A stretch of 64,000 nt of DNA, from positions 62,001-126,000 of the forward strand of contig CAWJTQ010000008.1 in NCBI GenBank assembly GCA_963845695.1, written 5' to 3'. Made by a program: the position numbers and the translations under genes. The notes beneath the pieces were generated by a model. It made no database searches, had not been told where the DNA came from, and saw only the letters and a program-made list of their open reading frames with translations. This document shows, piece after piece, positions 49,301 to 59,326 of the stretch (position 1 is its first letter; each line of letters starts with the position of its first letter). The stretch comes from CAWJTV01 sp963845695. Lineage in GTDB: Bacteria > Planctomycetota > Planctomycetia > Isosphaerales > Isosphaeraceae.

Positions 49301-50600
49301 ATGAATGGCGCGCTGAGGAAGTGGACGTGGATCACCGTTCTTCTGCTTTCGGGATCAACTTGCGGCCAGGTCACGCGGTCCGTGGAGGTGCCGATCAATC
49401 AGGTGGGCGAGGTCCAGGTCGCGGAGATCATCGCGCGGCTGGCCCAGGCCAGTGGTGTCGCTCTTGAGAAGCCGGTGGCCAGCCTGAGCCTGTCAACACA
49501 GGGGCTCGCTCGAGCGTTGACCAAGACGCTGCTCACCGAGACGCTGGGGCCTGAGGTCGAGATCGCGTTCCATCCTGGAACGATGACCCTCAATATCGAC
49601 GATCGCATCCTGGCCCCTCACCGACGAGAGGAGTGGCGGCGGCGGCTACACGAGCTGGCCGACCGTGCGACCGAGGCCTCGAAACGGCGCGCGGCTCTAC
49701 GGGATGCGGGCCCTGGCTTCCTATCGGCCCAACGATCCGGCGCGGCCAACGATCTGCCTGGTGCACGGCTTGAACTCCTCTTCTGGCGGCTTCGTCCACA
49801 TGATCCCCTGGCTGGAAGAGGCGGGCTACGGGATCGTGATCTACGACTATCCGTTCAACCGTCAACTCGAGGAATCGTGCACGGCGTTCGCGCGCGACTG
49901 GGCCGCGTTCCGCCGGCAGAATGGCGAGAAGCGATCCTGGTCGATCGTGGCTCACTCGATGGGCGCACTCCTGGCTCGGTCGATGGTCGAGGACGACGCC
50001 ACCTGGTCTCGCGACGTCTCATCGCTGATCCTGATCGCTCCCGTGAATCAGGGCTCGAACCTGGCGAGGGTCCAGACGGTGTTCCAGTTCCTCAACGGCC
50101 TTCAGTCGATCAATGGGAAGAACACGACGAAAGCGATGTTGCACCTCTCCGACGGCCTCGGCCAGGCCGCCCAGGACATGCTTCCCGGGAGTGGGTTCTT
50201 GAAGCGTTTGAATCGAAGGCCACGACGTCAGGGCCTTCCTTATCACATCCTTGCCGGCGACAGCGGATTCCTCACTCGCGATGCCCGGGCTCAGATCGAG
50301 GCCCGCGTCGATTTGTTCAACCGCAACTCCGGCCTCTTCGGAAAACTGACACAAGCGGCCACAACCGACCTGCCCGAGATCCTCGATGAGCTCACCGACG
50401 GCACCGGCGACGGCTGCGTCGCCGTCGATCGGACGCGACTCGACGGCGTTGACGATCATGCGACGATTCACGCCAACCACGCCGAGTTGATCCGCGCCCC
50501 CCTGCTCTTCCGCGACCCCGGGCCTGTCGCCTGCATGCCGTTCATCCTGGAGAGGCTCAAGGCGGATCGATCGCACCAGAACCTACGCCAAACGCCCTGA
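49301..50600 (+). CDS. Secreted alpha/beta-hydrolase, one frameshift
   Basis: ATG 49301 starts a signal peptide (WTWITVLLLSGSTCG) and a roughly 115-residue N-terminal domain. After a one-base shift near 49695 the hydrolase begins (RPTICLVHGLNSSSGGFVHM). The nucleophile elbow is SIVAHSMGALLARSMV, and the catalytic His is in DDHATIHANHAELI. It looks like a lipase- or PGAP1-like esterase. About 430 residues in total is plausible. It lies 26 bases before the chorismate mutase gene, possibly in one operon. Confidence 0.75.
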
Positions 50601-50626
50601 GAATCAATACAGTGGATTTTATCATC

Positions 50627-51275
50627 ATGTTTCTCGCCAAGAAATCTGGAGCGACCACTCTCTTCGCCGCAGTCGCCGCGATCGGGTTCATGGCCGCCAC
50701 GGAGGCGGTCGGCAAAGCCCAGCAGGTCACGACGGATCATCGACCTCAGATCCGAGTTGCTGCACCACAGGGCGAAGCCGACGAGATCATCGGGGAATTG
50801 CTCGGCTTGGTGCGACGCCGACTGGTATTGATGCACGACGTTGCACGCGCGAAGTGGAACGCCAAGGCTCCCGCCGCGGATCCGGCACGCGAGCAAATCC
50901 TGCTCCGCGCGGTTGAGAAGGAGGGGGGTGCTCTCGGACTCGAGCCCGCGTTCACGCGTGCTTTCTTCGAAGCACAGATCGAGGCCTCCAAGCTGATTCA
51001 GAATACGGATTTCCGCCTCTGGGAATCGGAGAGGCGAGGACCGTTCTCCGATGCGCCCGACCTGAGACGCGATCTGCGGCCCCGGATCGATGCCCTGAAT
51101 GCGGAGCTTCTCGACGAGTCTGGTGAAGGCCCGACCTCGGCTACGGGGCCACGAGGCCATCGTTCGACGTATGGCCGAAAAGATCTTGGCCGGAGAGGGG
51201 ATGGACGTGAGGGTCCGCGCGACGGCGATCCGATCGCTGATTGCGATGGCTTCGAACCAGCAAAAGGGGGCGCCG
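50627..51275 (+). CDS. Secreted chorismate mutase (AroQ-gamma type), one frameshift
   Basis: ATG 50627 opens a signal peptide (TTLFAAVAAIGFMAATEA). The helical mutase follows with LLGLVRRRLVLMHDVARAKW, DPAREQILLRAVEKEG and FFEAQIEASKLIQNTDFRLW. These contain the Arg and Lys/Gln residues that bind chorismate in AroQ enzymes. A one-base shift near 51115 moves the C-terminal helix (LRGHEAIVRRMAEKILAGEG) into the frame of the next gene, with no stop between them. Secreted chorismate mutases are known from some bacteria, where their role is unclear. Confidence 0.75.
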
Positions 51276-53633
51276 ATGTCTCGGCCGGTTCCTCTCGCCG
51301 AGGTCATGCCAGGCGTTCGCGATTATGGGTACCTTTGGTGGGCAGATGGCTGGAAAGGTCGATCGCCTGACGGTGCGCGGATCCTCTGCGTCCGGACGGG
51401 GCATTTCGGCCTGGCGATCGACGTGGAGCGGTTGCGCGTGCTCCATCTCGGGCCGATTCAACCGGCGAAGCCGGCCCGAGAGGCGGTGGCCGAGGACAAC
51501 GCGACGGTCTTCGCCCTCCCCGCCGCCGAGCTGAACCTGGAAGTGGAACTCGGCCGCAAACGCTACCGATGTGTCGGGGTCAACTTCAGCGCCAAGAGCC
51601 CGCTGGAATACCCCATCCGCATCGTGGAGAGCGGGAGCCTGACACAGCGGATGGATATCCAACGGCTCGTGTTCCAGGACGAGCGGAAGAATCGCCTCGA
51701 CGCCGAGGCCCGGCTGGAGGTCGTCGCCTGGCCGGACCGGCTCGCTTTCGTCCTCGAAGTGACTCCCGGTTCCATCGTGGACAACGACCAGGCCAAGATC
51801 ACGATCCGGCTTGCCGGCGCTGCGGTGGCAGGTACATCGCCCACCCGACTCGACGGCTTGAAAGCCGGGCAGACGATTCGAGCCTCTCAGGTGTTGTCTT
51901 TCGGTGCGGGTGCCGGCCACGGAATGGTCACCGCGGAACGTCCGGACGGACGGGCGGTCAATGTGGCGTTCGACCCGGAGCGCGGCTGGCATCGGATCGA
52001 GCTGCCCTCGGAGAGCTGGCAGGTCGCGAAGGACCCGGACCACCTCGAGCGAGTCCGGCTCACGCTCAAGAACCCGGAAGCTGGCGAGGCGATCGTGCGG
52101 CTGCTGTTCGCCAAGGATGAACCGTTTGAGGGCGTCACCGGGATGACGCCGATGCTCCTCGACCGCGACGGCTTTCCGACCGGCGTGCCGGTGCAGGTCT
52201 CGAAGAACTGGCACCAGACGCCGGGGCGGAACTTGCTGCACCAGGGTCCGTGGTTGCACGCGTTCGCGATGCTGCGGCTGCCACCGCGATCGGAGCTGGC
52301 CTGCGAGTTCGCCCTGACGTACGCCCGATGGGGCGGCGTGCCCGCCGCATCGCACGCACAGCTCTGCCTGATTGGCTGGGGTACGAACCAGCGCTGGGAT
52401 CAGGTCGCCATCGGGAGCTGGGGCGAGTCGATCTGCTACGATCCCGACGTCTGCCTGAATCGTTCGATGATCGACGACGTCCGTCCGCTGATGGTCTGGG
52501 GCATGAATCAGAAGGGTGCGAAGTGGTCATGGACGAACAATGTCGGCGGCGGCGATTTCCTGGTGTATGAGGATCAGGCCGGTCGCCGGCAGCCACTGAC
52601 CCGCGTGCGTGCGCTCTATACCTGCCCCGGCCCGAACCTCACCGAGGCAACTTATGCCGGGGTCTCGGCCGACGGTTGCATCGCCGCCCGGCTGACCGTC
52701 TCCAGCCCGAGGACCGACGACGTCAATCGAGCCTACCACCGGCTCCGCTACGATGTGTTGAAGCCGACCTCGTTCCGCCGGCTGGCCTTCTATCAGCTCG
52801 GGGCTGACGACTACAACGACCACCAGTTCGCCCGGCTGGCGCGAGGTCATGCCTCGGGACTCGTCGAGGAATGGGAACCGCCCCGAGGCGGACGTCGCTA
52901 CTCGCGCACGGGAATCCCGTGCGAAGGACGAGACCCCTGGTTCTCGCTCCACCGCGCCGTGAACGGGGACAAGAAAGGGGGCGCGTGGGCCGACCGAGCC
53001 CTCGTGGTCCGCAAGTGGTCGGCACGGCTGGGCGGGCGTGAGGTTCCCGCTCCCTTTGCCTCGGTATTCGGCACCGAGAATGGAATCCCAAGCGCTCAGA
53101 TCGAACTCGTTCCCCCTCCGGGTTTGACCGCGCTCGAGCCGGGTGACTTCGTCGAGGCCGAGGTCGAGCTGGTCATCTTCCCGACCTCCGCCGAGGATTA
53201 TTACGGCCCGAATACAGCCCTGTCCCGGGCTCTTCAAAACGGCGGCGACACCTGGCGCATGGCCCATCGCGAAGCAGCCGGCAATGCGATGAAGGTCGAG
53301 GCGGCGCGGGGGAGTGTCGTGCGTGCGACGGCACCGGTCGAGGTGGCCGTGGACCAGCAAGGACAGGCCGAAGTGGCCGTCACCGGAGGACTGGGTTATG
53401 TCCCGTTGACGTTCTCGGGACTGAAAGGGTATTCGGGTATGGAGCTCTGGCGCGATGATGGCGACGGCCGGGGCGCCCGGCGAATCGACCAGTCGGTCCA
53501 CGGACGCGACTTCTGGCAGGCCGGCTACAACGCGTCATCGAAGACCTGGTCGCTGACGTTCAACGTGCTGCTTGACACTTCCGATGACCGTCCGCATACG
53601 GTTCGATTCAGCCTGCGACGGGTAGCCGAATGA
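51276..53633 (+). CDS. Large protein of unknown function (785 aa)
   Basis: The frame is open from ATG 51276, and even from the mutase tail, to TGA 53633. It is beta-rich, with WWADGWKGRSPDGARILCVR near the start, SKNWHQTPGRNLLHQGPWLH in the middle and FGTENGIPSAQIELVPPPGL late. No signal peptide follows this Met, so if the mutase tail is really fused the pair may be one exported protein. I do not recognise the family. The layout (lectin-like sheets, many Trp) suggests a carbohydrate-related role, but this is a guess. Confidence 0.7.
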   Translation: MSRPVPLAEVMPGVRDYGYLWWADGWKGRSPDGARILCVRTGHFGLAIDVERLRVLHLGPIQPAKPAREAVAEDNATVFALPAAELNLEVELGRKRYRCVGVNFSAKSPLEYPIRIVESGSLTQRMDIQRLVFQDERKNRLDAEARLEVVAWPDRLAFVLEVTPGSIVDNDQAKITIRLAGAAVAGTSPTRLDGLKAGQTIRASQVLSFGAGAGHGMVTAERPDGRAVNVAFDPERGWHRIELPSESWQVAKDPDHLERVRLTLKNPEAGEAIVRLLFAKDEPFEGVTGMTPMLLDRDGFPTGVPVQVSKNWHQTPGRNLLHQGPWLHAFAMLRLPPRSELACEFALTYARWGGVPAASHAQLCLIGWGTNQRWDQVAIGSWGESICYDPDVCLNRSMIDDVRPLMVWGMNQKGAKWSWTNNVGGGDFLVYEDQAGRRQPLTRVRALYTCPGPNLTEATYAGVSADGCIAARLTVSSPRTDDVNRAYHRLRYDVLKPTSFRRLAFYQLGADDYNDHQFARLARGHASGLVEEWEPPRGGRRYSRTGIPCEGRDPWFSLHRAVNGDKKGGAWADRALVVRKWSARLGGREVPAPFASVFGTENGIPSAQIELVPPPGLTALEPGDFVEAEVELVIFPTSAEDYYGPNTALSRALQNGGDTWRMAHREAAGNAMKVEAARGSVVRATAPVEVAVDQQGQAEVAVTGGLGYVPLTFSGLKGYSGMELWRDDGDGRGARRIDQSVHGRDFWQAGYNASSKTWSLTFNVLLDTSDDRPHTVRFSLRRVAE

Positions 53634-53634
53634 A

Positions 53635-54081
53635 TCAAGGATCGAGAGATTGGATGTACCGTCGAAGCTGCGCGGATGGCGATGTACTCGCACGCCCAAT
53701 CTTTATCGGCATCACCACGTTCCGCCCCACGACGAGAAGTTTGTCCGACGGGTCCCAGAGCGGTTCGACGGCGATGCAGGACCGCTCTTGGGTTGACAAG
53801 ACTTTGACACGTCTGGGCTCAATGTCCTCCCGCCCCTGGACTGCCAGAATACTCCCCTTCTGGATGCCATCGTTCGACCCGAGATCGAGCTTCACTCGTC
53901 CCTCCTCCATCAGCTCAACGATCTGCCCGATGACGAGATTCTCCCCCAGGAAGGCCGCCCACTTCTCCGGCAGGTCGGGGAGGCCACCCACGGGTGTCGT
54001 AGGTCCGCACCAATAAAAGTGCACGATACTTCCATCCTGGGGCTCATCGCCGTCGATGATTGCGTCGCAGAATTCTTGCAT
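53635..54081 (-). CDS. Hypothetical protein (148 aa)
   Basis: MQEFCDAIIDGDEPQDGSIV begins the protein. The middle segment VIGQIVELMEEGRVKLDLGS followed by NDGIQKGSILAV looks like the small beta-barrel found in MreC-like and FlgT-like envelope proteins. No signal peptide is seen. It converges with the large unknown gene, ending two bases from its stop. Confidence 0.55.
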   Translation of the reverse strand: MQEFCDAIIDGDEPQDGSIVHFYWCGPTTPVGGLPDLPEKWAAFLGENLVIGQIVELMEEGRVKLDLGSNDGIQKGSILAVQGREDIEPRRVKVLSTQERSCIAVEPLWDPSDKLLVVGRNVVMPIKIGRASTSPSAQLRRYIQSLDP

Positions 54082-54111
54082 TCTGTCCGGCGCAAGCAGA
54101 TAGCATCGGCT

Positions 54112-54282
54112 CTACCAACGGATGAGGACGAGAGTCCGTTCAACCTTGGATTTCGGCGATCCCAGGGATTCCAGGATGTAGTTGCCGTCGAGCACCTTCA
54201 CATAGCCTGACTCTCGATCGTAGATCCCCACACAGCATGAGCGGAAGAACGAATATCGTCCATCGGGCAAGATCGATGACAT
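54112..54282 (-). CDS. Small hypothetical protein (56 aa)
   Basis: The complement frame from ATG 54282 gives SSILPDGRYSFFRSCCVGIY and ESLGSPKSKVERTLVLIRW before TAG. The composition looks coding and it lies 30 bases upstream of the 148-residue gene in the same direction. No family is recognised. It could also be the tail of a broken longer gene. Confidence 0.4.
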   Translation of the reverse strand: MSSILPDGRYSFFRSCCVGIYDRESGYVKVLDGNYILESLGSPKSKVERTLVLIRW

Positions 54283-54961
54283 GATCACGACCTTCGCGAA
54301 GAGTGGTTGCGGGCACCCTCAAGGAGAAGGCCCGGGAGAGTGGTGCAAACCTGAGACCTCCCGATTCTACGGTCGTGATCCACAGACGGGGTCCCACATG
54401 ATCCAGCCGGTCACACGATTGAGTCATGTGTTTTCTGGTCCGAGAGCCGGATGCCGGAAAATGGCCTGTCCGGTTCGATGAGCGGAGAGTAGAAACGGAG
54501 CCTCGCTCACCGCGCCACTCCTCGACTCTACTATAATATATATTATCAATCATATTCGTGAACCGATCTCAGGTTCCTTGACACGAGGCGGCACGGCGTA
54601 GCCGTCCTCGAGACGAGGGTGACAATCGCACAGCATAGAACCGAAATCCAACACGGGCCATGCCAGCGTCGGAAGCAACTGGATGGGGGGAAACCACGGC
54701 TCTGGGTTGGAGCTGAGCGGTTCAGCCGTCTCCGTTTTTCAGGGACAGTCTCCGACTAGGGAGCCGCGAATCGTGGCACACCCCTTTGCAGCCGTCCGCA
54801 CCGCCAAGCTGCTGTCGGGAGGTCCATGAACTGCCAATTGAGGGCACGTCTGATGCTTCGCTCCAAATTGCTTCGGTGTCGTCGGACGAATGGCACTAGC
54901 TTAAGCGCAACTCATTTTCAGAAAACGAGTTGTGCCGTGAGATTCTTCCCGTCGATCGTAC
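54283..54961. other. Intergenic region
   Basis: No gene is seen. An AT-rich palindrome ATAATATATATTAT lies at 54533-54546. An imperfect hairpin at 54905-54934 (GCGCAACTCATTTTC / AAAACGAGTTGTGC) stands just behind the DUF4365-like gene's stop and may end its transcript. Confidence 0.4.
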
Positions 54962-55324
54962 TCAGGAGGATATGCTGAGCAATTGGTTCAGGTTGTACGT
55001 GTGGACCGGATACGCAATGGTGCTGCTGGACAACTCCTGGCACTTGCTTGTGCCCTGTCCGTCGCTCCCCTTGACTCTCTCGCAGCTCTTCACCTGGACG
55101 TTGGCTTTCTCCCCGGTGGCGCGCCCCGATGAGTCGATTCTCTCTTTCAACTCGATCGTTACATCCACTCCCCGATCCGGCTCTCCTTCACGCCGGACGA
55201 TGAACTCCTCGGGTGAAAAAGCACGCTCAACTGCCCGCAAACTGAAGATCTGTAGCTCCGAATTGCGGTCGTCGATCGGGAGCGGGCCACGCCCTGGGTG
55301 TGCTTTGGCTTTCTTCTTCGCCAT
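54962..55324 (-). CDS. DUF4365-like protein (possible PD-(D/E)xK nuclease fold)
   Basis: ATG 55324 opens a basic tail (MAKKKAKAHPGRG), then NSELQIFSLRAVERAFSPEE, GEPDRGVDVTIEL and ANVQVKSCERVKG. The Asp of GVD and the QVK motif are spaced as in DUF4365/PD-(D/E)xK proteins, which often accompany restriction or other defence genes. The family usually continues with an extra helix pair, so the end at 54962 may be truncated or shifted. It lies near the PIN two-gene module and the degraded mobile island. Confidence 0.5.
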   Translation of the reverse strand: MAKKKAKAHPGRGPLPIDDRNSELQIFSLRAVERAFSPEEFIVRREGEPDRGVDVTIELKERIDSSGRATGEKANVQVKSCERVKGSDGQGTSKCQELSSSTIAYPVHTYNLNQLLSISS

Positions 55325-56248
55325 AGGAGCTTCGCTCCTGCGCCAATTGCCAACGGGAACATCGCCACTTCGATCCAAGATCGCAAGTTCTCGTCGATGT
55401 GTCCAGAGGTACATACCGCGTCCACATCGACTACGGAAGCAGACAGGTAGTCAGGCACTTGCCCGCGTTCGCTATTGCTGATTCCGCCGCGCCGGTTCCA
55501 GGCGTTAATAGGGACGAGGCGGGCGGGACGAAACCAGGACGGGGGACGAAACCGGGACACAGCTAGATTCAACCGCCTGCCACATCCCGCCCGACGGCAG
55601 GAGTCGTGCGGTTAGGGAGGGTGCCAGGAAGACATTGCTGATTATTCCCGCAGTCGAGGTTATCTGGGAAACCTCGCATTCGCCAGACGATGCCTGCAAC
55701 CTTCTCAATGAGCAGTATCACGTTCCACCTCGTGCCCCCTTCCACCTCCGCTTTCGAGCGGATCACCAACCGGCTCGGGAATCCCCGGCACCCGCTGGCT
55801 TCACGGCGCGGCGGGAACGGATCCGCACGACCTGGCCTGGATGCATCGCGATCAGACCGGACCAGGCCATGCCGCGACACGACGAGGCTGAGGAGGGCAT
55901 TGTAGAGCCGGCGACGGACGCGGTCCCAGGCCGAGTGAGGGAGTCGTTCCCTCGCGAACACGTTCGGCCTCAGGAAGGCGGACCGAACCGCGCCAGGCGC
56001 CGCTCTTGCCAATGTAGGAGCGAAGTCGCTCGACCTGGTTCGTAGCCGCTATTCTTTTCGCCGTATGGACTTCGAGCACAAGAAGGTCTCGTCTACTTCC
56101 CCGACCTGTACCACAGACGTTATCCGAACCCTTGATCTGCGGTAGAATTGGGAGGCGCAGAAGCCGCCCTACAGACCAATCCCAGGCGGTTTGGATATCT
56201 CGTCCCAAAGGACAGGACCGGCGATCGACTCGTCGTTGGGAAGGTCCC
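55325..56248. other. Region without a confident gene
   Basis: Long overlapping frames on both strands (about 55570-56045) are Arg- and Pro-rich shadows of each other with no motif or ribosome site. Short direct repeats of GGGACGAAACC occur at 55505-55560. It may be decayed sequence. Confidence 0.4.
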
Positions 56249-57184
56249 ATGAGCACTCGCACCGCCGAGGCGCCCCTCGTTGTTTCCACCGATGGAACGG
56301 CCGGGCCTTATCTCATCGTCACCGCCGACCAGTTGGGTCCCGTCGTTCAGACGCTTCGGGATCAGAACATCCCTTTGCAGGTGAACGACGAGGCCGTGAT
56401 GCTCGATGGTCGGCCCGCCCTCATGGTCATTGACCTCGGGCACGACGCGGATGTCGACCGAGTCCAGGCCGTTCTCGACCGCCTCAATGCGGAGCGTCAG
56501 GGTTCCCGCGGCGGGCCTCACATCCCGCCTTCTCAGGAGGAATTGATTATCAAGGGAACGGCCAGGGAAGTGGAGGAGCTGATCCGTCGGATCGAATCGA
56601 CGCCCCCCGAAGACTGGTCTCGGCGTACCGATATCGAGAAGCGGATCAGGAAAATGCGGGCCGATCGAGAGGGCACATACTGCTTCTCCAAGAGAATCGG
56701 TCCCGACGATCAGGAATACGCCGTCTGGGTGGAACCTCGAGGGCCTGGCGAGCTCCAGGTCTCATCCATCATCCCGCTCCGTGCCCGTCAGCCCCTGAGC
56801 ATCGAGCGCCGTAATGAGGTCCTGGAGGACTTCGAGAAATCCTTCGTCGCGCCGCTGGTTCGAGGCCTCAAAACGCGTCCGATCCGCTACGAACCTCATA
56901 CCGAGCCAACGCTGGAAGACGTCCTGACGACCGAGTCGATGAAACGCCTGGAGCGCTTTTCCGCGACGGTGAACAAAGCCACGCTCCACCCGCTCGACTT
57001 GCAGCGATGGAATTCTTTCGTCGCTCGCACGCATCTCGATAACATCGTGCTCGACACGTCGTTGCTGTCAACGTGGCTTCAGCGCCAAGGTTGGCCCGAG
57101 CCCCAGCGGCGACAACTCGTCAACGAGTACGAGTACGGTCGATCGCTACTTACCGGATACGACGAAGAGCGGACCTACCGATGA
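56249..57184 (+). CDS. Unknown protein coupled to a PIN-domain gene (311 aa)
   Basis: GGGAAGG stands before ATG 56249. The N-terminal 80 residues look like a small alpha/beta domain (GPYLIVTADQLGPVVQTLRD, PALMVIDLGHDADVDRVQAV). The C-terminal part has EELIRRIESTPPEDWSRRTD and ends LQRQGWPEPQRRQLVNEYEY. I do not recognise the family. The stop shares ATGA with the PIN gene start at 57181, the usual sign of a coupled antitoxin/toxin or defence pair, although 311 residues is large for an antitoxin. Confidence 0.7.
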   Translation: MSTRTAEAPLVVSTDGTAGPYLIVTADQLGPVVQTLRDQNIPLQVNDEAVMLDGRPALMVIDLGHDADVDRVQAVLDRLNAERQGSRGGPHIPPSQEELIIKGTAREVEELIRRIESTPPEDWSRRTDIEKRIRKMRADREGTYCFSKRIGPDDQEYAVWVEPRGPGELQVSSIIPLRARQPLSIERRNEVLEDFEKSFVAPLVRGLKTRPIRYEPHTEPTLEDVLTTESMKRLERFSATVNKATLHPLDLQRWNSFVARTHLDNIVLDTSLLSTWLQRQGWPEPQRRQLVNEYEYGRSLLTGYDEERTYR

Positions 57185-57686
57185 AGAGTATCGAGGCGCT
57201 CGTCGCCGAACTCGTCGCGGCTCCACGGCCGGTCCTGTGTCTGGATACATGTATCTTCTTGGACGTCATTACCACCGGCAACCGAGGCCTCACCGATCTC
57301 ATCGAGGTGCATCGGCGATTATCCGAGATCGTCCTCACCACTCCCGACCGAGTCCAACTCGTCGTCACCTCGCTGGTGCTGCGAGAATGGATCCAGCGCA
57401 AAGGTGAGGTCCGTGACGAAGCAACAAAATGGCTCACAAATACGGATCGGCAGATCCTTGAGATCCATGGGGCCTGGGAGAGGCTCGGACGACCGCTGGC
57501 GTCGCCGCGGCCGACTTATCACGATCCGGATCTCGTGAATCGACTGACCTCATTGGCGGAGTCTCTTCTCCGCGGTTCCACAGTACTGCAAGAGAACATG
57601 GCCTGCGTCATGCGGGCCCTCCAAAGGGTGAAGCGGAGGATGCGGCCGTCACACAACAATCATATTAAAGATTCTATACATTTTCA
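57181..57686 (+). pseudogene. PIN-domain protein, cut off at a recombination junction
   Basis: PVLCLDTCIFLDVITTGNRG carries the first catalytic Asp, VTSLVLREWIQRKGEVRDEA the conserved Glu, and RPSHNNHIKDSIHF the late DUF4935-like motif. Homology stops at 57684. The following bases are the reverse complement of the truncated reductase gene, so the last acidic strand is missing. The frame stays open by chance to 58002. It was probably the nuclease half of a two-gene system. Confidence 0.7.
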
Positions 57687-58238
57687 GCGCCAGGTTCATC
57701 GGGTTGCCAGTGGCGAAGCCGGTCAGGTGGGTCGGGACCAGGTGGGTCCAACGCCAGGCGGCGTCGGTGCGCGACCGGAGGTAGTCCTCCTGGTCGTAGT
57801 AGAAGTTCGGTCCGCGGTGCCGGGACTCGGTCTCCGTGGCGGGCGCCGCGGCTGGGCCGAGGTGGACGCCGTAGTACTTGGCGCCGGTGATCAGCGTGAC
57901 GTGCCGCAGGGCGCCCCGACGACCTCCAGCCCCTCCACCGCGTTGACCAGCAGCGCGCGGTTCGGCCCGACCTCCGCCGCCCAGCTCCCCTGGGGGAGGT
58001 AGGCCGCGAAGAAGAGGTGGGTCGCGCCGGCGGCAGGGGCCAGGCGCCGGCGGGCCTCCTCCGGGTCGCGCAGGTCGACGGCAATGGCCTCGTCAACGCC
58101 GGGGACGGTGCCGCCGGATCGCGTGACCGCGATCACCCGCCATCCGCCGCGCTCGGCGAGCTTCGCCGCGATCGCCCGGCCGATGATCCCTGTCGCCCCC
58201 ACCACCACCGCCGTCGGCGTCATCGATTCGTTCGGCAT
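57685..58238 (-). pseudogene. PRISE-like short-chain reductase, 3'-truncated, one frameshift
   Basis: The NAD(P) fold opens with TAVVVGATGIIGRAIAAKLA. After a shift near 57910 the frame gives HVTLITGAKYYGVHLGP, containing the catalytic Tyr/Lys region, and NFYYDQEDYL, then HLTGFATGNPMNLAL. This is the progesterone-5-beta-reductase/iridoid-synthase-like branch of SDRs. The last 100 or so residues are lost at the 57684/57685 junction. It diverges from the TetR gene, which probably controlled it. Confidence 0.75.
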
Positions 58239-58448
58239 GATCCCCGATCCTCCGCTGGCGGCCTCGGTGCGGACGCCCTCGCCGGCACCGCCGATGAATC
58301 GTCGATGAGAGAAAGAAAAAGGTCAGTCGATAGCAACGCCCGCGACAGCATCGGGGCGGTCTGGCCGTCGTCACCCGCCACAAGGGTTATCCCCATGACC
58401 GAGCCGGGACCGCTCACGTAAGTCGATCGGACATATCGGTCTCCCTTC

Positions 58449-58476
58449 TTGAGTTTTCTGTACTATGCGGTACAAT
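58449..58476 (+). promoter_or_regulatory. Promoter with overlapping TetR-type operator
   Basis: The -35 TTGAGT (58449-58454) and -10 TACAAT (58471-58476) are 16 bases apart. The inverted repeat TGTAC-TATGCG-GTACA (58459-58474) fills the spacer and overlaps the -10, where a bound dimer would block polymerase. It lies 57 bases before the TetR start, which suggests autoregulation. Confidence 0.6.
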
Positions 58477-58532
58477 GAAACTGTAGGAGGCCCGTCAAGG
58501 GCCGTCAAGACATTTCTCGATGGGAGGTCGGC

Positions 58533-59121
58533 ATGCCCTCGGGGCGAGTGCGGCAGTTCGACGCGGACGAGGCGCTGGATCGGGCGCTGAAGGTGTTCTG
58601 GGCGCACGGGTACGAGGGGGCCACGCTCCCGGAGCTGACCAGGGCCATGGGGATCAACCGGCCGAGCCTCTACGCCGCCTTCGGCAACAAGGAGCAGCTC
58701 TTCCACCAGGCCCTCGACCGCTACCAGACGGGTCCACAGTCGTTCGTGAACGAAGCCCTCAAGAAGCCGACGGCGCACCGCCGTGGCCGAGGCCATCTTC
58801 TCGGGGTTCGTACGGATGCAGCGCGACCGGAGCGGGTCGCGAGGCTGCATGATCGTCTCCGGGGCGCTGGCATGCGGCCAGGAGGCCGAACCGGTCCGTC
58901 GGGAGCTAGCCCGCTTGCGGCAGGCGACGGTCGCGGCGCTTCGGGAGCGGTTCGAGCGGGCCGTGCGGGAGGCCGACCTGCCGGGGGGGACGGACTGTGC
59001 GACGCTCGCGCGCTACGTCGCCACGGTCCTGAACGGGCTGGCGGTCCAGGCGGCCAGCGGGGCGACCGAGAAGCAATTGCGGCAGGTCGCGGCGGTGGCG
59101 ATGCGAGCATGGCCCGCTTGA
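58533..59121 (+). CDS. TetR/AcrR-family repressor, one frameshift
   Basis: ATG 58533 follows GGGAGGTCGGC. The DNA-binding helix-turn-helix is LDRALKVFWAHGYEGATLPE followed by MGINRPSLYAAFGNKEQLF. After a one-base shift near 58780 the ligand-binding half continues (AEAIFSGFVRMQRDRSGSRG, TLARYVATVLNGLAVQAASG) to TGA 59121. About 195 residues in total is normal. It diverges from the reductase gene and probably represses it and itself. Confidence 0.8.
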
Positions 59122-59326
59122 CCCTCGGCGATGCCATCTGTACGCTTGTCACCATCGACTCGTGAACGGTTACAATCGAATGATCGACCATCACCGCCGG
59201 ACCGACAAGCCGGGATGCTGCCCACGCATTTGGGGCTCCAGGGTCTTGGGATTTGTCGCCGGTTCGATTAATCTGATCCCACACCAGGGATCATTCCGCG
59301 CCTCAATCGACGACAAGGGAGCGCCC

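Noticed and set aside
55569..56045. Overlapping frames on both strands
   Set aside because: Arg/Pro-rich, mutually antisense, no ribosome site or family motif.
57685..58002. C-terminal part of the PIN open frame
   Set aside because: It is the reverse complement of the truncated reductase, open only by chance.
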